NCBI GenBank assembly: GCA_947683425.1
Contig: CANTUQ010000020.1
Coordinates: forward strand, 124,001 to 188,000
Source of the DNA: Excoecaria cochinchinensis
Lineage: Eukaryota; Streptophyta; Magnoliopsida; Malpighiales; Euphorbiaceae
Length of the DNA stretch: 64,000 bases
Direction: 5' to 3'
Shown: positions 12,262 to 24,130 of the stretch, in pieces
Numbering within the stretch: the stretch's first letter is position 1
How the letters are laid out: each line of letters starts with the position of its first letter
Notes under the pieces: generated by a model
What the model saw: the letters and a program-made list of their open reading frames with translations, nothing else
Databases searched by the model: none
Told to the model about the DNA's origin: nothing
Made by a program: the position numbers and the translations under genes

Positions 12262-12723
12262 AAAGGATTAGTGAGTGCAACTGCCTATATTTACTTTCCG
12301 AAGGGCAATGACCACGCTTATAGGGTTTTAGTGATACTATTGAGGGCTAGCCTCCGGTTTTGAGCGATGACCCCGCTAATAGGGTCTTAGTGATGCTGTT
12401 AATGCCTAGCCTCCAGTTTTAGTGTAGTGTTTTCCTCGTATCCACCACAAGTGAAGTTCAGGCTATTATGTAATGTTCTGATTTATCTTAATGAAGTGTA
12501 GTGTTATGTTTATTATTTGAGATAATTGTATTGTATTAGTGAATCAGTTTTCGATTAGTGTATTTGTGCCAAGTAATCAAGTTGACTGGATGTAGTAACT
12601 ATATATAATGTAATTATGATTCCTGCTTTTATAGTGAACTCGATAAGTGTATGCTTTATTCATTCTTATGTATGTTATTACTTGTACTTGTTTAGTGTTC
12701 TTTTGTTGTCTTTTTCCTCCCCA

Positions 12724-12761
12724 CTAAGCGTTATCGCTTAGCACGGGTTCTTTTCCCGTGT
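12724..12761. repeat. Double hairpin of the LTR 3' half (E4 copy)
   Basis: CTAAGCGTTATCGCTTAG (12724-12741) followed by arms CACGGG / CCCGTG with loop TTCTTTT (12742-12760), then GTAGGTGGCAGG. Same order and spacing as in E10 at 43689. Confidence 0.88.
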
Positions 12762-13439
12762 AGGTGGCAGGTTCAGTCCTGGTACGTGTCGCGCATCTGC
12801 AGGGTTGGCCACTTAATAGTTAAAGTTTTATTTTGTTTTCAGCTTCTGAAATTTTTGTGCACATAAGTCATGTCTATTGTTCTGTAATTTGTATATTATT
12901 ATTATAAATGATATGAAGGATCCTTATGTAATTTTGTAAATAATGTATATTTTATTATGTTATTACCTGCTTCGGCTGATATGTATGAATGTTTCTGAGT
13001 GAGCATCAAGTAGCGCTCTGGTATCCTTCCAACGGGGGTAATGGGGTGTTACACGCGCCCCGCGCGCTGGGGCCGCACCCCCGACACTCGCAAACTTTTT
13101 TTTTTTAAAAAAAATTCTAAAAAACTATAATTTCAAAACATACCCTTTTTGTCTCAAAATAATTTTCAAAATATTTTTAAAATACAAATTTATTTATTTG
13201 TAATAAATCAATCCGACGAGGAAATCATCACTTCCAACTTTCATTTTTACCTATAAACAGGCACAGTTAATTTCATCATTAGAGAATCTTGATCTAGGCT
13301 GCTCCGGGACCCGGTGTCTACAATTGCCTCCAATTTTGGAGAGGCTAGTGCATGGGTGCCTAAGTGAGCCAAAATTCAGGAAAGGGAAAGAAGCACGTAC
13401 CTAAGGCTGCCTCTTTCCTGCTGCCACGAGAATCGTATC

Positions 13440-14260
13440 ATCTCTTTAAGTCACAATCTAGACTGTGGAGCGGTTATCATCCTTCTGGGTTGCACTGAGT
13501 CTGCTCCAGAATTACGAAGTGCAGAAATTGCTCTCCTGAGCTACACCGAGCTTGCTCCAAGCTTACAAAGTGCGGATGCCACCTCAAATGATGATGCACC
13601 GAGTCTGCTCCAGACTTACAAAATGCGAGAATGTCCTCCTCAGAAGACTGCACCGAGTCTGCTCCAGACTACTAAAAGTGCAGGTGCCATCTGCAGATGG
13701 CGATACGTCGAGTCGTTGACAAGACTACAAAACGTAGAAAATGTCCTCCTCAGAGGACTGCACCGAGTCTGCTCCAGACTACTAAAAGTGTAGGTGCCAT
13801 CCGCAGATGGCGAAGCACCGAGTTGCTGACAAAACTACAAAACGCAGGAAATGTCCTCCTCAGAGGACTGCACGGAGTCTGCTCCAGACTACTAAAAGTG
13901 CAGGTGCCATCCGCAGATGGCAATGCACCGAGTCGCTAACGAGACTACAAAATGCAGGAATAGTCCTCCTCAGAGGACTGCACGGAGTCTGCTCCAGACT
14001 ACTAAAAGTGCAAGTGCCATCCGCAGATGGCAATGCGCCGAGTCACTGACAAGACTACAAAATGCAGGCAATGTCCTCCTCATAGGACTGCACCGAGTCT
14101 GCTCCAGACTACTAAAAGCGCAGGTGCCATCCGCAGATGGCGATGCGTCGAGTCGCTGACAAGACTACAAAATGCGGGAAAATGTCCTCTTCAGAGGACT
14201 ATATCGAGTCTACTCCAGACTACTAAGAGTGCAGGCATCCTCGTGGATTGAAAGGATTTG
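13440..14260. repeat. 110-bp tandem repeat array in E3 3' region
   Basis: About five near-identical units, with equivalent points at 13697, 13807, 13917, 14027 and 14137 (exactly 110-bp period). A shorter, more degenerate version of the CACCGAGTCTGCTCCAGACT motif occurs from about 13495. The array lies between pol and the 3' LTR, a usual place for tandem arrays in Tat-type elements. The 80-residue ORFs it produces repeat with the unit and are not genes. A related patch occurs inside the E5 gag at 45377-45492. Confidence 0.93.
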
Positions 14261-15605
14261 GAATATTTTGGAAGAAGTTTAATGCTTCGAAGGATAACGC
14301 TCCAAGAGACTGAGACAACCTTGGAAGAAGCACTTAAAGAGCTCCGAAAAGAACTAAAATGCCTTGGAGAAAGGACTTATAGATAATGCCTCTAAGGGCT
14401 CACATGATTTCAACTTATGGGGTCTTCATCATGACTTCATCTTGCCGAAGCTGTCCCTCGGTTCGGCCTTTTCCTGTAAAGTCATTGGCATAAATGTATA
14501 TACAAATGATTGTGTGTGCAAGTGCAAATGGTCTTATGCAGATGCTCGTTAAAGAATTGTATGGAATGCATGCAAAAATAGATATACCACATCCTAGGTG
14601 ATTAGGGGTCCGTTGAGGATATGTCTCGGCTATTCGCCTTGTACGATGCTCCCTGGAGATCTAGAGGTATCATCTTGGCTTATAGACACTGACCCGTAAA
14701 CCTTTCAAAGAGAACTGACCCATGTGCATCTTTGCCTCCCTATCAATGATCATATGCCTATGATTCCGACTCATGTCCCGAATTATGCATTACCTGACTG
14801 AAGGAAGATCATCTGAAGTAACGTCACCTTATTACTCCAGGCATAGAAAGTCATTGTTTTAAAGGTAGTGCATCCCTTGTGGATTTTCACACTAGCTTTT
14901 CTTTGTGGGAAATGCGTCCCTTGGGGAATTTTCACATAACCCTTTGCCTAATTTTTGCCTAGAATGGATCCAACCCAATCCAGCGGCTTTTATTTATTTC
15001 ATTTTTTTTATAGGGAAGACTGCCTATTTCCAGGTTTTCAACCTCCCTTTGGCCTAACTTTTGCTTAGAGAGCCAGTCACGGTTTTCGTCTCTAATGTCC
15101 TCTTTTTTTTTTATTTTTTTTAAGGAGACTACAAGAGAAGTGAAGGCCGTTATCAGAACCTCCCTTAAGGATGACCAGCACAATTTGCTTAGACCCTTTT
15201 CGATGAAAATGATTAGACCATAATCATTAGATAAATAAATGATATATTTCTTTTTAAGACAGAACTAAAAACAAACGAAAATGCAAACGAAATTCTTTTA
15301 TTCATTGCAAAATTGTGTACATCTCTATATGATTTTATCATACATGATCCTCATTTGACAAGGATTTAAAAACACAAAACTACCCGTAATCTCGGAATAG
15401 ATCTTATAAGCATCAAACTCCTATTATCAATCGGCCCTCTCGGGTTTTCTCGATTGAACATTCTCTCTTGGCCCTTAATTTTTTCCCAGGATGCCTTTTT
15501 TCGGTTTTCACCCTAACAGGGCACCTAATTTTAGCAAGGCCGCCTTTTTTTGGCTTTCGACCCGCGGTGCATTTGTTCTCTTCTTTTGATTTTTGGTCTT
15601 TAGCC
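14261..15605 (-). other. E3 3' untranslated region
   Basis: No coding features on either strand. Contains short purine or pyrimidine runs (15001-15010, 15103-15122) and sequence typical of the region between integrase and 3' LTR. The polypurine tract should be near 13323-13345, where the minus strand reads CAAAATTGGAGGCAAT just before the LTR. Confidence 0.7.
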
Positions 15606-16990
15606 ATAGAACCTTTTTAGTCTATCAATATTGACCGGGTCTTTAAATTCATTCCCATCGCTGTCTGCTAAAATTGTTGCTCCTTTTGTTAGTAACTTTT
15701 TCAGCACGAACGGACCTTCTCATGTTGGCCTGAATTTTCCCCGTATGTCTGGCACCCCTGGCCTTATCATCTTAAAGACCAAATCCCCTTCATTCAATGG
15801 GTACTTTCGTACTTTCTTGCCAAAGGATCGAGATAGCCTTTTCTGATAAACCTGATTATGATAATAGGCTCGCAACCTATCTTCATCCAACAGATTCAAC
15901 TGCAACAATCGCTGTTTTGCCCATTCTGCTTCTAGAATCTCAGCTTCCATGACTACCCTCAAAGATTTTAACTGAATTTCAACTGGCAGAACTGCTTCAG
16001 CTCCATATAACAGAGAGAATGGCATCGCTCCCGTAGAAGTTATGACTGTGGTTCTATAACCCCATAGTGCAAAAGGTAGCTTTTTTGCCCAGTCTTTATA
16101 GCTCTCAACCATCTTGGCCAATATTCTTTTAACATTATTGTTCACTGCTTCAACTGCACTATTAGCCTGAGGTCGATAAGGAGAAGACTTATGATGCTGG
16201 ATTCCATATTTCTGAAGCATCTATTTAGTTTCTGCTAAGAATTATACCCCATTATCAGACACAATGTGGTGTGGGAGACCATATCTATATATCAAATTCC
16301 GCTCCATGAACTTAGCCATGTCCCGGGCATCGATCTTCTTAAAAGATTCAGCTTCGACCCATTTAGTGAAGTAATCAATGGCAACTATGATGAACTTATG
16401 CCCATTAGAAGCTGTAGGACGTATCTCGCCTATGATATCTATCCCCTAAGCTGCAAATGGCCATGGTGATGTCAAATTATGTTACTCTGAAACTGGCACA
16501 TGCCTCAAATTTGAGTATTGCTGGCGTAACAGGCATTGCTTCACATATTTTGAGCAATCCGTATACATTATGAGCCAATAGAATCCTTGGCGCATGATCT
16601 TCTTTGCTAAGGCTAAGCAATTCATGTGAGCTTCATAGACTCCGGCATGAACCTCTTCCATAACTCTTTTAGCCTCTTTCTCCGGCAAATATCTTAATTG
16701 GATACCATCAGCTTGCCTCTTATACAGAGTGCCATTTACACTATTGAACTGATTGTATAACTTTCTAATCATTCTTTGGTCTTTCTCAGTGGCTTCTTCT
16801 ATAAACACTGACCGTTCCAAGTAATTCTGAATATTATAGTACCCAGGGTTTCCATCGGCGATCTCAACATCCATCACCTGCTCAGTTTCAAAATGATGCT
16901 TTTTCGCACTAAAGATCAGCACGGGTCTCATAGCAACCCCCATCGGATTATCCCACATGGACACTAAAGTCGCGAGAGCATTAGCCAATT
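15606..16990 (-). pseudogene. E3 integrase (Tat-like)
   Basis: Minus-strand order: the RNase H end and zinc-binding part at 16482-16988 (GTLYKRQADGIQLRYLPE, then HAGVYEAHMN and a decayed cysteine pair CLLRQQ), the core at 16220-16480 in mixed frames, and the C-terminal half at 15720-16220 with SSPYRPQANSAVEAVNNNVK (the catalytic Glu lies in this block) and the C-terminal KVRKYPLNEGDLVFKM. The end is near 15606 (NIDRLKRFYG then stop). Stops and a frame change around 16220 and 16450 make it non-functional. No chromodomain, as expected for Tat. Confidence 0.88.
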
Positions 16991-17019
16991 GTTTTTCATC
17001 CCTAGGGACAAAGTGAAAA

Positions 17020-17800
17020 GTGCAAGTCTCAAACTAGCTACTCAATATTCTCAAGTACTTCACATAAGGCAACGGCCTCTCTTCTTTAGCTGACCATTCC
17101 CCTTTGATCTGATGGATTACTAAGGATGAATCTACGTCTGTGGTCTTTACCCTAGAGCAAGCAATGCTTCCAATCCGAAGATGCAAGCTTTATATTCTGC
17201 TTCATTATTGGTCGCCTTGTACCTCAACTTTTTGGCTAATGGCAGCTTCTCACCATCCGGGGTTGTAAGAATAATCCCTACTCCTACCCCTTTACTGTTA
17301 ACTGCCCCATTGAAGAACAACTACCACCCTTGTACTGCTATGGCCGTGACATCTTCATCTGGGAAATTGTATTCGAACTGGTCTCCCTCAATTAGGTGTT
17401 CAGCCAAGAACTCAGCTACAGCTCTTCCCTTAATGGTTTTTCTTGTAATGTATTCGATATCGAACTCCTGCAACAGTATTAACCATCTTCCCATTTTTCC
17501 TAATAGAGAGGGTGCTTCTTGAAGGTACATAAGCGGGTTATGCTTGGCAACCGCTTGCACACTAAAAGAATGAAAGTAGTATCGCAACTTTTTGGAGGCC
17601 TAAATTACTGCCAAGCAAATCTTTTCTAGTTCAACATATTTGGCTTCATGTGTCAGGAATTTCTTGCTAAGGTAGTAAATAGCAAACTCCACTCCAAATT
17701 CATCCTCCTGAGCCATCGTGGCACCCACTGAACTGTCTTCTATCGCCAAATATAGGATTAGCGGCTTGGAACGTCATGGTGGTCTTAAGACTGGCGAATT
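17020..17800 (-). pseudogene. E3 RNase H plus second (archaeal-type) RNase H
   Basis: Minus strand. 17321-17800 holds the RT-linked RNase H, ending in GRWLILLQEFDIEYITRKT. It is followed at 17030-17330 by LFFNGAVNSKGVGVGIILTT and TNNEAEYKACIFGLEAL, a recognisable second RNase H domain. A duplicated, archaeal-like RNase H between RNase H and integrase is a known hallmark of the Tat lineage, so this supports the lineage call. The motif Asp of the second domain reads FNGA where FDGA is usual. Several stops interrupt it. Confidence 0.82.
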
Positions 17801-19188
17801 TAGGAGATAATCCTTAATAGTATCAAAAGCCAATTGACAACATTATTCCACACCACCGGCTGATTCTTCCTGAGAAGCTTGAAGATGGGCTCACATACTG
17901 AAGCTAGCTTGGCCATAAACCCACTGATGTACTGAAGTTTTCCTAGGAAACTTCTAACTTCCTTTTCTTTCTGAGGTACCAGCATCTCTCTAATGGCTTT
18001 GACCTTATCAGGATCTACTTCAATTCCTCTCTGGCTTACCACATGGCCCAATAGCCTACTCGAGGTAACTCCAAAGATTCACTTCTTGGGATTAAGGCAC
18101 AGATTATACTTATTAATCCTTTGAAAGAACTTTTCTAAAGCCTCAAAATGACTCTCCCTGGTAGCTGACTTGATCATCATGTCGTCAACATGCACCTCCA
18201 CTTCTTTGTGGATCAAGTTATTGAGAACTCTAGTGGCCATTCTTTGATATGTTGCTCCTACATTCTTTAATCCAAAAGGCATAACCCTGTAAGCAAATGT
18301 ACCCCATTCAGTTATGAAAGCTGTCTTAATTCGATCCACGATCTTGTTGAGGATTTGATTGTACCATGTATACCCATCTACAAAGTTGTACATCATACAA
18401 GCAGCAGCACTATCTACCAGCACATCAATATGAGGCAGAGGGAAATCATCTTTCAGACAGGCTTTGTTCAGGTCCCGATAGTCCACACATACTCGAACCT
18501 TTCCATCCTTTTTAGCCATGGGAACTGCATTAGCTAACCAGGTCAGGTATTGAACCTCTATTAGGAACTTAGCCTCAATCTGCTTATGGATCTCTTCTTT
18601 CACCTTTTGCGCCCATTCTGGTCTAAGTCTTCTGAGCTTTTGCTTGACTTGTTTACTCCCTGGGTAGGTTGGGATGGTATGTTCGGCGAGTTCTTGATCA
18701 ATTCCCGGCATGTCCTTGTAGGTCCAGGCTAAGACTTTTTCATATTTTTTTTAAATTCTCTCAAATTTTAACCTCTCCTCAGGAGTTATGTCTGATGCTA
18801 TCAAAATTTTCTTTAGGTTCTCCAAAGTTTCGAGATTAAATGCAGTCGTGCTAGTTGAGTTAATGTCAAAAATGAATGCATCATGTTTATAATCATGAGA
18901 AATGAAATCATCAGAAACATCACACAAGTAAGCAAAGTTATTCATTTCATTAATATAATCAGAAACATTAACATCGTCAGTACTGAAAAGTTCTGGCATA
19001 AAAAAACTATCTAAGTAATTATTGTCTCCATCTCCTGTCGACGCCGATGTTACAACCGACTATACGTTGGCTTCTTGGCTTCGTGGAGGCTTTTCAACTA
19101 CCTCCGATGAAATCTTCAGATCATCAATCTTTAAATCTGGCTCCTCCATCTTCACTTTTTCCTTCAACCTGATGGCTGACAGCTTATC
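17800..19188 (-). pseudogene. E3 reverse transcriptase and upstream linker
   Basis: Minus strand. The linker is at 18720-19188 (ORF 18751-18999, no known domain). RT palm and fingers are at 18079-18711 with VRVCVDYRDLNKA, FPLPHIDVLVD, MPFGLKNVGATYQRM and the active site VHVDDMMIKS (two Asp kept). The thumb/connection at 17800-18051 has GHVVSQRGIEVDPDK and SFLGKLQYISGF. A stop near 18075 and another in the linker break the frame. The upstream end joins the protease region across the solo LTR inserted at 19189-23310. Confidence 0.9.
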
Positions 19189-19600
19189 TGTAACACCCCC
19201 ATCGTTGCCGCCGTTGGAAGGGCGCCGGCAGGCGCGCTACCCGACGCTCACTCACATACTTGCACACATACACTAAGCGGAAGCACACATTCATACAATG
19301 ACGACATACGGAAATACAGTGTAAATTAAAACTTTAAAGAAATAATAGCTGAACATACATTAACTCCCATATATACAAACCATCATTTAGCGGAAGCATA
19401 AGGTGAAAGATAAAATGAAGGAATAACCGAAAACTTAATTACTATAAGATCCTTACATGACAAAATACATAAGCAAAAAGCTACAAAATTACAGAATCCA
19501 AATACAGGAGCTAAAGCTAAAAATAACAAAACACTTTTAACTCCTATGTGGGCGACCCTGCAGATGCTCGACTCGAACCGAACCAAAACCTGCCACCTAC

Positions 19601-19636
19601 ACGGGAAAAGAACCAGTGTTAAGCGATAACGCTTAG
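19601..19636 (-). repeat. Double hairpin of the LTR 3' half (19189 solo LTR)
   Basis: TTAAGCGATAACGCTTAG (19619-19636) next to a decayed ACGGGAAAAGAACCAGTGT stem. Homologous to 12724 and 43689. Confidence 0.8.
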
Positions 19637-20881
19637 TGGGGAGGAACAAAGACAAAAGGACATTAAACCAACAAACATATAATATCATGCAAAAATACAT
19701 ATAAACTCATAGGCAAACACTTACCGGTTCCACCGAAGTCTCAGATATCAGAAGGTGGATCAAACCAAGACACAAATAATATAAACACGCAGATGTCATA
19801 TCAAAATACCCATATACCAACCAAAAGCTGATTCGTACACAATGCAACTATCATGCAGAGATGCACAGACACATTAACTGATACTCGAATTACGAAGTTG
19901 ATGCACTATACTACCATACAATGATGGACACAAATATCATACAATGCCACTAGAGGTCTACACATACGATTATCATGCCATAAAACACGCACCCTAACCG
20001 AGAACCGATTGACAAGGTCAAAGCACAACACTTCCGCTGCGCCACTCTAATATAAATAATATCATGCCGAAGACACTCCAAAGCAGAGACCAAAATAATA
20101 ACATAACATCACTTCGTCATGCGACAATACGAATAAATCTTCTATGCACTTACTGAGATCCATTAAGTATCAACACATAATCTCTAACTATTTAAACATG
20201 CATAAGATCGTCACCCAACAATGCTCATTCACCAACTGAAACCACTTACAAAGCTAATACATCATACCCTCACATTACTACATCAATACACGTAGCAGCA
20301 TACAGAGAAACATAGAAACCTAACAACATGATGAAATTACTACAACAGCAGAGACCGGCATAACATATACACAACAATACTCCATAACACTACACAATGT
20401 AAATGCTACCACACCATGTAATGTAAACACATGTCAACATACCGAAATCACTATGATGGCATAAACTAAGGAAACATATATCATGGCTCTACCTTCATAG
20501 CATTCAAGAGGTCAAGTTCATAAGATTAAACATATTAATTTGCATACTTAAAGCCACCACTGATCTGATTCACATGCTTATATATAATAAAAACATGCTT
20601 GAGTTACAAAAGTTAATGCATTAGTCGAATCACATTCAAAGCATTAGAAGCTTATAACACATCATATAACAAATGCGGATAATCGAGTCAGATATAAAAT
20701 CATGCTTGCATAATAAAGACACACATTTCGAAGCCCATATACACGTTCGTATACATATAAACCGATTCCTCAAATCCTTATCATACTCATTCCGATATCA
20801 CATTCGCATAGTTATTTCGAAGCAAAACAAAACAACAAAGCACCTGCTGACTCACAATAGTGGATAACAAGTGTACGGGCA

Positions 20882-21093
20882 GTACCTTACGGGTACAAAT
20901 CGGCCACAGGGTACCTTACGGGTACGAATCGAAAAACAACATCATTTTCCACATTCAAAAACATTTTAATGAAAGGGGATCTTAAACAAGATCCATTCAC
21001 ACAAAAGGGTTCGCGAGGAACCAAACAGGGACCTGATCAGGGTCCAAATGTTCAAAGGGCTGCAGCTAAAGAGACTCTATTAGGCATGCCTAA
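20882..21093 (-). repeat. Palindrome array: GTACC, GGATCTT, GGTTC, CTGATCAG, GCATGC units
   Basis: In plus-strand order: GTACCTTACGGGTAC twice (20882-20896, 20911-20925); GGATCTTAAACAAGATCC (20977-20994, perfect 7-bp arms); GGTTCGCGAGGAACC (21008-21022); GGACCTGATCAGGGTCC (21029-21045); TTAGGCATGCCTAA (21080-21093). The same set in the same order is found reversed in E10 (42887-43100) and in the same direction in E9 (30500-30711). Confidence 0.88.
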
Positions 21094-21837
21094 CTATCCA
21101 CTAGACTGACTCTCGCAGGTCATGCATAAAACAATTCATGTTTTGAATCACATAATACATATATATATATATATATCATCAAACATAATCCAGAGTATAG
21201 GAGAGGTATACATATATTCATAATGTCAGTCATACCGCGTACAATTCGTACGATGAAGCATACAATATAATTCGATCAATACACTTTAGCACTATTCATA
21301 ATTCTAAAACATACCAGAGTCAAACATAAGACAATATTCTTCCAACTATTAACAATACATAATCTTAAACATGCAATGATACAATTTACACTTAAACATA
21401 GCATATTATTTGAGAGGAAGTTCATGAGTAAATGTATGCATAACACCTATCATACCAATGCTTATCGATACCAAAACCTAATCATGCGATAGATGAGGAT
21501 AACTAAATATAACCAATGCATAATCCAAATTACATTTAAGCATAACACATTGAGTTCAACGGCTAAAGCATAATAATAACGCATTCAGACATCAACCGTA
21601 ATATTCAACTAAATTTGGCATAGCATAATACCAATCACATGCTAAGTTCATAACTAAAGGCATAAATAACTCCTTCCAATATCAATTATAGCATTCCATA
21701 ATTTAGCATCGCAAAACATACCATTAACTGCTATGAGACATGTAAAATGACACTAAATAATGTTTAAAACCAAACATAAGTAAAGAAGGAGTGAAAAAGA
21801 AGAGGATCAAAAATCTGCAAATAGGGGGACAATAGCG

Positions 21838-22134
21838 TTTTACACGGCGGTACGACAAATCCATACCGCCGTGTAAGATACTTACACGGGGGTATGGCAT
21901 AACCCATAAAGCCGTGTAACATGTCCAACACGGTGCTGGACAGAGGCATTTTACACGGCTGTAAGGGAAACCCTTACCGCTTGTAAAACTCCCAGTACAG
22001 ACATACCTGGGAAGTAACATTTTACACGGCGGTATTGGTATATCCTTACCGCCGTGTAAAACCACAGCCTTGCATTTTCGGAGGAATTTTCTCGATTCAC
22101 ACGGCGGTGAGCCAATTCCTTACCGCCGTGTGAC
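21838..22134. repeat. ACACGGCGGTA hairpin cluster A
   Basis: Five units of about 40 bp, each starting TTTTACACGGCGGTA or close and ending TACCGCCGTGTAAAA: near 21838, 21880 (decayed), 21951, 22021 and 22096. The unit at 22021-22062 has 13-bp arms. Lies in the transcribed-leader side of a chromovirus solo LTR. The same hairpin forms clusters B (46370) and C (62722). Confidence 0.92.
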
Positions 22135-23310
22135 TTCTGGAAATTCTAGAAATTGCATAAAATCACTCCAATTCGAAACCCAAACAACACATCACCAAAA
22201 TTGCACATTTATACCATGTTAATCACCCAAAAACTCACCTTCTTTGCTTGCCATTCACAACCAACATGCAATTTCACACTTCAATCATTAACTTAATTCC
22301 ATCAATTTAACATACAAAATCTAACAATCTTACTTAAACATGACTCACATAATCACAATCTGATATTCACAATGTAAGTTCTAAATTCAACATGCTCAAA
22401 ACCTCAAGTCATACACACCATTTAAACACCAAATGTCATGCAATTTTCCAGAATTTCATTAACATATAAAATCATAAATACACAAATTATTCCCAAACAA
22501 ATCATGCATAAACTCATATCAACACTCAAATTTCTGGAAATCACACACAATTACACATCCATGATCCAAGAAGATTTAGGGCGGAGACAAATAAAAATTC
22601 CAATGTAGAAATCAGACTCCCAAACCTCTTGTTGCACAATCAGCAGCTCTCTTCAAGCTTCAATCTTTAAATCTTCTCTTTTCCTTTACTTTGCTTCTTC
22701 TTATTACCAATCACTTGCACAAACAAAACCCACAATTACTCTTTCAAAACCCTAACTCAAATCCAAAGCAAATCAAAACCAGAAGAGGAAGAAGAAGAAG
22801 GAGAAGAAAATCCAAAATGCAGGAAACCCTAACCCCAACTTACCTCTTTAATCTTGCTTTAAAGCTTCCCAAAATCACTCCTTAGCAAGCCAAACTCCAG
22901 CAAAAAGAAAGAGAAGGAGGAAGTGCAAAAAATAGAGAAGAAAAGAGAAGGAAGGGCTGAAGAAGAGAGGGGAACAGGAAGCATCCCCTTTCCTGCATTC
23001 TCTCTCTTTTCTTTCCCCCTTTTCTTTCTTCTCAATTAATGCACACACCTACCAAGTCCACATGGCAGCCTCCTATTGGTCCAACCCAAAATATCTTGAC
23101 TTTTACACTTTGGTCCTTTGGCAAACTCCACTTAATTCCTTGGTAAACTTGCACTTTACTCACTAAGATATAAATTCCTCACTTAAACTTTAATTACTTC
23201 TTCAATCGGGTCCTTAATACTCAAATTCCATATGCGCACATTACCAAAATATCCTCACCAATCCCAACTTAGCATGCACATTCCGACTAGGGCCATTTTG
23301 GGGTGTGACA

Positions 23311-24130
23311 TTATCAGTGACAATCTCTTCGGCCCCATCCCTGTCCCAGACACTACACTGAGTCATAATCTCTTCATCCCAGAAGTCCTCTACAGATTTG
23401 ATAGCTCCAACATCCTAGTCGAACACATCATTAAATATTTCAAAACCTAAAATGATCTTTCCATCCACCCACTAAGGCTCTTCTTCTCCAGAATAAGCAC
23501 AGACCGAGGATGCTAGAACAAAACTCTCTAAAATATGGGGGATCTTCTCTGACATTTTCTTCTTGTCACACTCTCCTTTGTACACCAAACCCTTTTGATC
23601 TTTTTAGCCTTGTGTAATGACAGTAGACTGAAACCCCTATGAGATTTTACCCAAACCAGCTCTTGGGAGGAAATGCATCTTCTTCATCATATTCACCACT
23701 TGAGGGCTACCTACTGAACCTTGCTCTTCTCCTATCACCAATATGTGAAAACCACTGAATGGCTGGTTAGAAATCCCTAAGGAAGACACTTAGTTTTCTC
23801 TCGCTGCTTTAATGGTTACCACCTCTTCTTCATGAGGTATCTTAATCATCTGGTGTAGTAGATGACACTCCTCCCAATTTATGGAACCATGGCCTTCCAA
23901 GTAGAGCTGAGTACTTCGCTAGGATAGGCAAGACCACAAATTCTATCTCCATCTCAATAGGCCCATTCTTGACCAGAGCTCTAAATGTTCTCGACGCTTG
24001 TCTTCGAGAATTATCGTAGGCTGTGATGGTGAAATTAGACTTGCTTAGCATGTTTGCATTTAGCCCAAAAGCCTAAAGTGCCACTAAAGGGCAAACATTT
24101 ATGGATGAGCCATCATCAACCATGACACAA
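23311..24130 (-). pseudogene. E3 aspartic protease region
   Basis: Minus strand: the end of the ORF at 24073-25122 gives ACVMVDDGSSINVCPL, the retropepsin active-site segment (Asp-Gly-Ser in place of the usual Asp-Ser/Thr-Gly). It is followed after a stop by LSKSNFTITAYDNSRRQASR and LPILAKYSALLGRPWFHKL (the flap and second conserved block, 23842-24051). A further, stop-rich linker runs to the solo LTR at 23310. The protease would process Gag-Pol. The homologous copy in E5 (39830-40232) is better preserved. Confidence 0.85.

Larger units (their letters stand above)
10529..13053 (+). mobile_element. Solo LTR E4 (chromovirus), 2525 bp
   Basis: Starts TGTAATAACCCAAAAAGGG and ends GGGGTGTTACA; both ends match the E1 LTR. 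Flanks are CGCTC (10524-10528) and CGCGC (13054-13058), a target duplication with one mismatch. A CT-rich stretch (10965-11035) probably marks the transcribed leader. Downstream come the TGTCGCG palindromes (11848-12010), a GCATGC palindrome (12248) and the double hairpin (12724-12761). No ORF with coding features. Confidence 0.88.
8042..13322 (-). mobile_element. 3' LTR of E3 (Tat-like), split by solo LTR E4
   Basis: Plus-strand ends are TGTGACGCAGGCC (8042) and GGTGTCTACA (13322); in element orientation it starts TGTAGACACCGGG and ends GCGTCACA. Removing E4 (10529-13053) leaves about 2.75 kb. It is longer than the 2.1-kb solo copy at 2368, mainly through the trinucleotide-repeat region at 9240-9780. 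The flank on the left is CTCTT; the matching flank at the other end of E3 is not present because the 5' LTR is truncated. The internal region starts at 13323. No genes inside. Confidence 0.88.
19189..23310 (-). mobile_element. Solo LTR, chromovirus type, 4122 bp
   Basis: The plus strand starts TGTAACACCCCCATCG and ends TTTTGGGGTGTGACA, flanked by TTATC on both sides (19184-19188, 23311-23315). E3 pol sequence resumes across the site. It is the longest LTR here. In element order it carries a leader-like CT/GA-rich part (22900-23030 on this strand), the ACACGGCGGTA hairpin cluster (21838-22134), the palindrome array (20882-21093) and the double hairpin (19601-19636). No internal sequence and no gene. 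Confidence 0.95.

Noticed and set aside
13697..14251. Four 74-80-residue plus-strand ORFs
   Set aside because: Each is one reading of the 110-bp repeat and recurs with the period; shadows of the array.
21838..22134. Could the regularly spaced hairpins be a CRISPR array?
   Set aside because: The units are long inverted repeats with variable arms in plant retrotransposon DNA. There are no cas genes, and the spacers are related to each other, unlike CRISPR spacers.
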